DNA from: Panonychus citri
Taxonomy: Eukaryota; Arthropoda; Arachnida; Trombidiformes; Tetranychidae
Direction of reading: 5' to 3'
Assembly: GCF_014898815.1 (NCBI RefSeq)
Contig: NW_026515433.1
Location: forward strand, 2,440,501-2,504,500
DNA: 64,000 nt
The notes under the pieces were generated by a model. That model was given only the letters and a program-made list of their open reading frames with translations, was not told where the DNA came from and searched no databases. A program made the translations under genes and the position numbers. Positions 59,063 through 64,000 of the stretch are shown here, piece after piece; within the stretch, counting starts at the first letter, position 1, and every line of letters begins with the position of its first letter.

Positions 59063-61116
59063 ATGGCGAATACAAGTGAAAGTAAAAGATCAACTAATCA
59101 ACCAGCAATTAAATCAATTCATCGTCCGAGTATAAGTCAAGAGAGGGTCGAACACATTTCCGACCTAATTGGGTCTTGGGGTCCGCTCCAAAAGCGCCTT
59201 TTTCTGCTCCTCTCGATTATTTATTGCGCTTCTCCGTATAACAATGCGAGTCTTTTTTTCTATGCGATTAAAAGTGACATTATTTGCGTCGAATCTGATG
59301 GATCAGAGGTAAGTGATTAGATCTTTTAATCTCTGTCAGGATTAAAAGAAAGAACCGGTTAACTCGCAATTTATTTCGCTGCATTCGGATTAACGGTCCT
59401 TGTTAATTGTCGTTGAAATTTCATAATAGATCAATATTGCTGCTGACAAATGCTCATTCGCTCAATTAACTAAGTGTTCATCTTGGCACCACAACATTAC
59501 GAGGACAACGGTCGCTAAAGAGGTAAGTCGATTTTAATGACCAGTCGAATATTAAATTTGCTTCTGTTAACAGTGGAATCTTGTTTGTGAACGTTACTGG
59601 CTTCGATCTGTGGTTCTTTCGGCTTATCAATTTGGTTACTTGGTCTCTGGATTGTTGGTCGGTTATATTTCCGACAGATTCGGCCGTAAATTGGCCATTT
59701 TGTTCTGTATTCTATTGGAAGTCGTTTGTTCCCTCGGTTTGATCCTTTCGCCCAATGTTTACTCTTTCATCGTTATCCGTGTTTTCCATGGCATTGGAGG
59801 TTATGGTCGCTTCCTCGCTTCACTCATTCTTCGTGAGTATCAACACAATTGAGTTCGAACTATAAATTTACGAAAAAAAAGTTCATTCTAACAAGTTCGA
59901 TTTCTAGTTTTGGAAAGTGTTGGTCCAAGGTTAAGAGGTCGAGTCTCTGTCAGCTACGAATGGGTTTGGTATATTGGTGAATATGTCATGATGATTGTCA
60001 CTTATAATGTGATGAAGTTTAAATACATTTACATGGGAACTATGATCTTCCAGCTGTTAAGCATCGGCATTGTAACGGTGATTCCTGAATCAGCTCGATG
60101 GCAGTTTGTCGCTGGTCACATTGATAAAGCGGAGCAAACTTTACGTTTCTATTCAAAGAAGGCTAAAGTTGAAGATCCGGAAGAAAATTTTGAAAACGAT
60201 GAGCGATTTAATCGTAAATTGGACAAACTGAGAGATTATCTTGTAGTCGAAAAGACAACGACAAAAACAATGGGACTATTTGATCTTCTTCGTTCACCTC
60301 ATACCTCAAAATTTTGCTTCGCTCTTTACATTATCTGGTTTCTTCGCGCTTTCATCGGTTGGGGATTAGTCTACAGTACTCTTGATCTTTCGGGTAATGT
60401 TTTCGTCAACAATGCGATCATATTAACGGCAAGTGTCGCAGCGAACGCCTTCATGACCTGGAAGATCGACTCATTCAAACGAAAGTCCATGTTAATCACC
60501 ATGTTCTTGGCAACTTCAGTTCTTCTCTGTGCTTCCATCGCCGTCGTCGAATCTCACAAATATATTATTCCTCGAATGATTCTAATCGCCTCGGGTAAAT
60601 TTTTCTCCTCTGGTATCTACATTTTACTCTATGTTTACACATCAGAACTTTTTCCAACCAACATTCGGCATTTCGGTGTGGGAACCTGTTCTCTGGCCTC
60701 ACGAATCGCCTCCATTTCAGCTCCATTTTTAGCTCAATTGGTAAGAAATCAACTAATTACTCAATTAGTCTTTCCAACTATCACATTTTCATGATCCAAT
60801 TAATTCTGAGTCCTGTTTTAGTTCAATTCAAATCTATTTGATACATTGTATAAACTCAAGGCTCAACAACTGATCCAATTGTTTACATACTTTTACCATA
60901 AGTTACTAATTTAATTCAATTGAATCTAATTCTGTTCTGTTCATTTAATCCAATTAGACTGCAGTTACAAGTCTTAAATTAACTTTTGGCCTGTTTGCGC
61001 TAATGGGAGTGGTCGGCGCTTCGGCTGCGTCATTTTTACCAGAGACGAAAGACAAAGAGATTCCCGATACGATTGAAGGAATGATAGAAATGCATTCGAT
61101 TGATAATCAATCATAA
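59063..61116 (+). CDS. SLC22-type organic ion transporter (MFS)
   Basis: Five exons, 59063-59308, 59430-59522, 59574-59832, 59908-60740 and 60958-61116, give 529 residues, typical for SLC22. Hallmarks are a large Cys-containing extracellular loop after TM1 (about 75-120, with the NIT glycosylation sequon), WNLVCER before TM2, the MFS loop motif YISDRFGRK, PESARWQF after TM6 and the C-terminal LPETKDKEIPDTIEG. About twelve hydrophobic helices are visible. SLC22 carriers move organic cations, anions or carnitine across the plasma membrane; the substrate here cannot be read from sequence. Exons were joined by phase, with the exon 3 donor (C|GTGAGT at 59833) confirmed by the LESVGPRLRGR continuation. 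No lineage-specific oddity was seen. Confidence 0.92.
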
Positions 61117-63037
61117 CATCGACAACAATTAAAACCAATAATAATCATTGGAATCATCGTAAATCAAATGATTGAGGAAAATGAAAGTTTTCCAATTATC
61201 GTTAACAGAACAGATCAAGACGATGGTCAATTAATTAAACATTTTCTTTGACAATTAAGATTAATTTCCATTGGTAGCTAATTAATAAGCACCTTAATTA
61301 ATCCCTTTCGTTTCCTCAATAGGTAGATTAATGATAATTTGAAATATCTAATTGATTTTGATTGACCTTTCAATCATTTTAGGTCAATTGATGATTATTT
61401 AATTGTTTTACTAAATTAAATCAGATTAAAATCGAGACTGATTCACTAATTACATGTTATTAATTGATCAACGATATTTAATCCGGTTGATGTTAAATTG
61501 ATTAATACATTATAAGACAATTGAACGATTTTGCTTTTAATTGTGATAATTATGATCCAATTATCAGTACAATTATTAATTAACTTCCGTAATTAAATCG
61601 TCCGATCTTGAAATGATATAAATTGTGTTATTGATTAAATTTATTCTGATTTCAACTATTTCAAGATCTTAATTTGACCTCAAATAATTAAAACTTTCAA
61701 AGGTCAAATTTAAAAATAAATTGTGATTAAAATTAATTCTTAGGAAAAGTTTCTAACTTTAATTTCATCTTTTAAAACTTTTCCTATGCTCTTAATTGTT
61801 ACAATTAACCGATAACCTTCAAAGGAAATCACCTTAATCAATCAAACCAGAAACAGTAAAGTTAATTAACTTACCTACAATTAGCTAATAATTAGTGATT
61901 GTCAAATGTCATTGGTTGGTGATCAACAATTACAAATCTATTTCAATCAATCTAATTGTTTATTATTCAAAATGGTTGTAATTTTAAATTGTCAAGGATA
62001 AAATTGCAAAGACACAAATCAGGGTAACAATTAACCGGAACAATAAGAAATCACATTTCCTGTTACTATTAAATTAAATCACGAATCAAACAATTAACAA
62101 CAAGAGCGAAGCCCAAAAAAAAAGGTTGAGAGTAAAAACTTAATTGCGACAATTAAGTTTATCGAATGACAATAATCAAATCATGATTGTTTACATCCTC
62201 AAAAATCATCAGGAATCAAAGACAATCAGATTTAAATCATTTAATCTAATTAATTGAATGTTAAAGTGAAACAATTTAGCAAAAAATTAATCGTAACAAT
62301 CAAGTGAATTGAAAAGTTATATTAAAAAAAAACCTTTGATTCAATGTCAACGTTTGATGATCAAATGTAATCACAATTAATATGAATTTGGATTATGATT
62401 TAAATTGTGTCGTTAATTATTATGGTAAGACGATTGACCTGGAAGACACAATTTATTAATGAAACAATTTAAATTGTAATAAAGGTTAACAAGATTTAGT
62501 TAGATTCATGTTATCAATTTACTAATTGTTGGATAAGAAAAACAGTTCAAAGGTGATTTTAATAAACTAAATGATGATTAGGATGATGATGAATTCAGGA
62601 AATGAATTTGAATCTGTTACATGAGCTCTCATTTCAACAATTTAATCATTAACTTGTGAGCCTCAATTGATTTGCCCTCAGGCTTGATAACCTTTACCTT
62701 ACAACCTTAAACAACAACAAGAGTAACAAATGGTTACAATAAAAAATTGAAATTAAACTGTTCTGTTAAATGATCAGCATTGATTAACCAATTAAATTGT
62801 GATCAGTGATGATGATGATCACAATTAAGTATTAATAATAATCATAATCTTTTTTATTGTGAAATCTAAGTTATATTTAAGTAAACATATTAGTTGACAA
62901 TCAATCAATTGGACAGATGAACAAAACTGTTTCATTCACGTGTAGAAACAATTAAATTGATTGTTGTTATAATTATAAAAACAATCAAATCAAATATTAA
63001 TAAAATTTCAAGTTTTTTGTTAATTGTTGATGATCAG

Positions 63038-63178
63038 GGAAACAAGTTACACAAAATCAAATTGGATGAAAATAATCAGTTGAGTTTAGATTGTTATTCA
63101 ACTTCGCGAGCCAATCGATCGGCAATTAGTTCACGATCTATGGACTTGGTCATTGACGGAGGGAAAATACGTCAATAG
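63038..63178 (+). other. Orphan candidate terminal exon
   Basis: After a T-rich stretch and an AG acceptor at 63036-63037, an open frame (phase 0) runs GNKLHKIKLDENNQLSLDCY to a TAG at 63176-63178 (DGGKIRQ*). Base composition is less AT-rich than its surroundings. No upstream partner exon with a matching donor was found, so it may be chance, a noncoding exon or part of an unseen transcript. Confidence 0.22.
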
Positions 63179-63528
63179 ATGACGACAATTCAATTCGACG
63201 GGAAAAGAAAGAGAAAGGAGGGTCAAATGTTTTCTTTCGTTTTCGTTACCGGTTTATTTTTCTCATTCAAAACACTCTCACTTTCGATATCGAACCAATT
63301 TATCTTCATCCTTGCTCTCTCTCTCTCTCTATCCTCCCTTTTCTGTCTGATTTAATCGCCAGATAACTAATACAAATCAGGCTTTTGATTCCGTTTCAAG
63401 CGATACGATAGTTTGTCCTACAATCCAAGCGAAACATTTTCGAATCAAAATTTATCTTCATTTCTCACTCTCACTTTTTTCCTCTCTATTTCTCCCTCTC
63501 CCTTCATCTTCATCTCCCACTCTCCATC

Positions 63529-63531
<3 letters not shown>

Positions 63532-63599
<68 letters not shown>
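63532..63599. repeat. (CT)n microsatellite, about 68 nt
   Basis: Nearly uninterrupted CT dinucleotides, the longest simple repeat in the window, inside a broader pyrimidine-rich stretch (63440-63600). Long CT/GA tracts near promoters often bind GAGA-type factors; whether this one does is unknown. Confidence 0.92.
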
Positions 63600-63603
<4 letters not shown>

Positions 63604-64000
63604 TTTACCTTACACTTGAAAAAATGGTTGATGTTTAATTCAATTTTGTCGAGTTCTATTCGGATTATTTTCTTGATTCAGTTGCTTCTCATCACTTGGT
63701 GTGTGTTTGTTTCGATTGATTTTTAATTCCTTGTTTTAAATCATTGGTAATTTAACACAATTACCTATTTATAACTTTCTCAAATTTTGGATCCACTAAT
63801 TAGTTAATCAACTGTGATTTACTTTGTCTGTTACTGTTATTGTATTCATCTTTTAATCATTTGTAATCAAAGTTTTTACACTTTTGCTAAATTGTGATCA
63901 AGTAAATTGAAAGAGCAAATCTTTTTCCCATTTGTGTTTTTTTCATCTCTGGATTGACAACTTTCACCATTCATACAGTTTATTGATTGTTATATTATCT

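Larger units (their letters stand above)
61117..64000. other. Intergenic, AT-rich, end of window
   Basis: No supported gene. It holds the orphan exon candidate at 63038-63178 and the long CT tract at 63532-63599. The region after 63600 could be the leader of a gene beyond the window. Confidence 0.55.

Noticed and set aside
1..64000. CRISPR array, prophage or bacterial operon
   Set aside because: The window is eukaryotic with spliceosomal introns; no regularly spaced repeats or phage genes were seen.

Overview
This is a eukaryotic nuclear window, AT-rich and fairly gene-dense, with short spliceosomal introns (about 50-300 nt, a few of several kb) and GT-AG junctions that could be placed by reading frame. 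An ion transport peptide/CHH-family neuropeptide gene points to an arthropod or close relative. Compact genes and a small family of secreted glucosylceramidases would suit an acariform (spider-mite-like) mite, but no marker fixes the species, so that placement is an inference.

Layout. 1-1490: 3' part of a type I inositol polyphosphate 5-phosphatase (INPP5A-like), ending in a CaaX box. 3118-3912: Rap1 GTPase. 6974-7411: ITP/CHH neuropeptide. 9494-8542 (-): calmodulin-lysine methyltransferase (CAMKMT-like). 10712-11047: Tc3-like transposase DNA-binding remnant. 12228-13898: elongation factor 1-alpha copy A. 15746-14470 (-): FBXO22-like F-box/FIST protein. 17700-16644 (-): CHTOP-like mRNA export factor. 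23421-19129 (-): TEX2-like SMP-domain lipid transfer protein, followed by a decayed tandem duplicate (24369-26222) and a short pICln gene (26738-26265, -). 30038-37984: large-intron gene for a secreted Ser/Gln-rich protein of unknown function. 39231-45535: three glucosylceramidase genes in alternating orientation. 47991-46316 (-): intact EF1-alpha copy B. 49336-50142: small secreted, probably helical protein. 52448-50675 (-): EF1-alpha copy C. 53178-54119: SLC25A35-like mitochondrial carrier. 54796-58217: ten-finger C2H2 protein. 59063-61116: SLC22-type transporter. The rest is AT-rich intergenic DNA.

Most genes are unrelated housekeeping neighbours and no operon-like grouping is apparent. 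The main biological theme is recent duplication with sequence exchange. EF1-alpha copy B has the 5' UTR and intron of copy A but the 3' flank of copy C. The glucosylceramidase genes share long near-identical tracts with abrupt boundaries and form inverted repeats. TEX2 has a degenerate tandem copy.

A technical theme runs alongside. Six genes carry single-base indels that break otherwise conserved frames, mostly in short homopolymers (five missing in EF1-alpha A, four in C, one each in two glucosylceramidases and CAMKMT, one extra base in CHTOP). The near absence of accompanying substitutions suggests consensus errors more than true pseudogenes. I found no convincing undescribed defence or mobile system. 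The best leads are the duplication/conversion patterns, an alternative 3' exon candidate at INPP5A that would swap a CaaX box for a PDZ ligand, and three unrecognised proteins.
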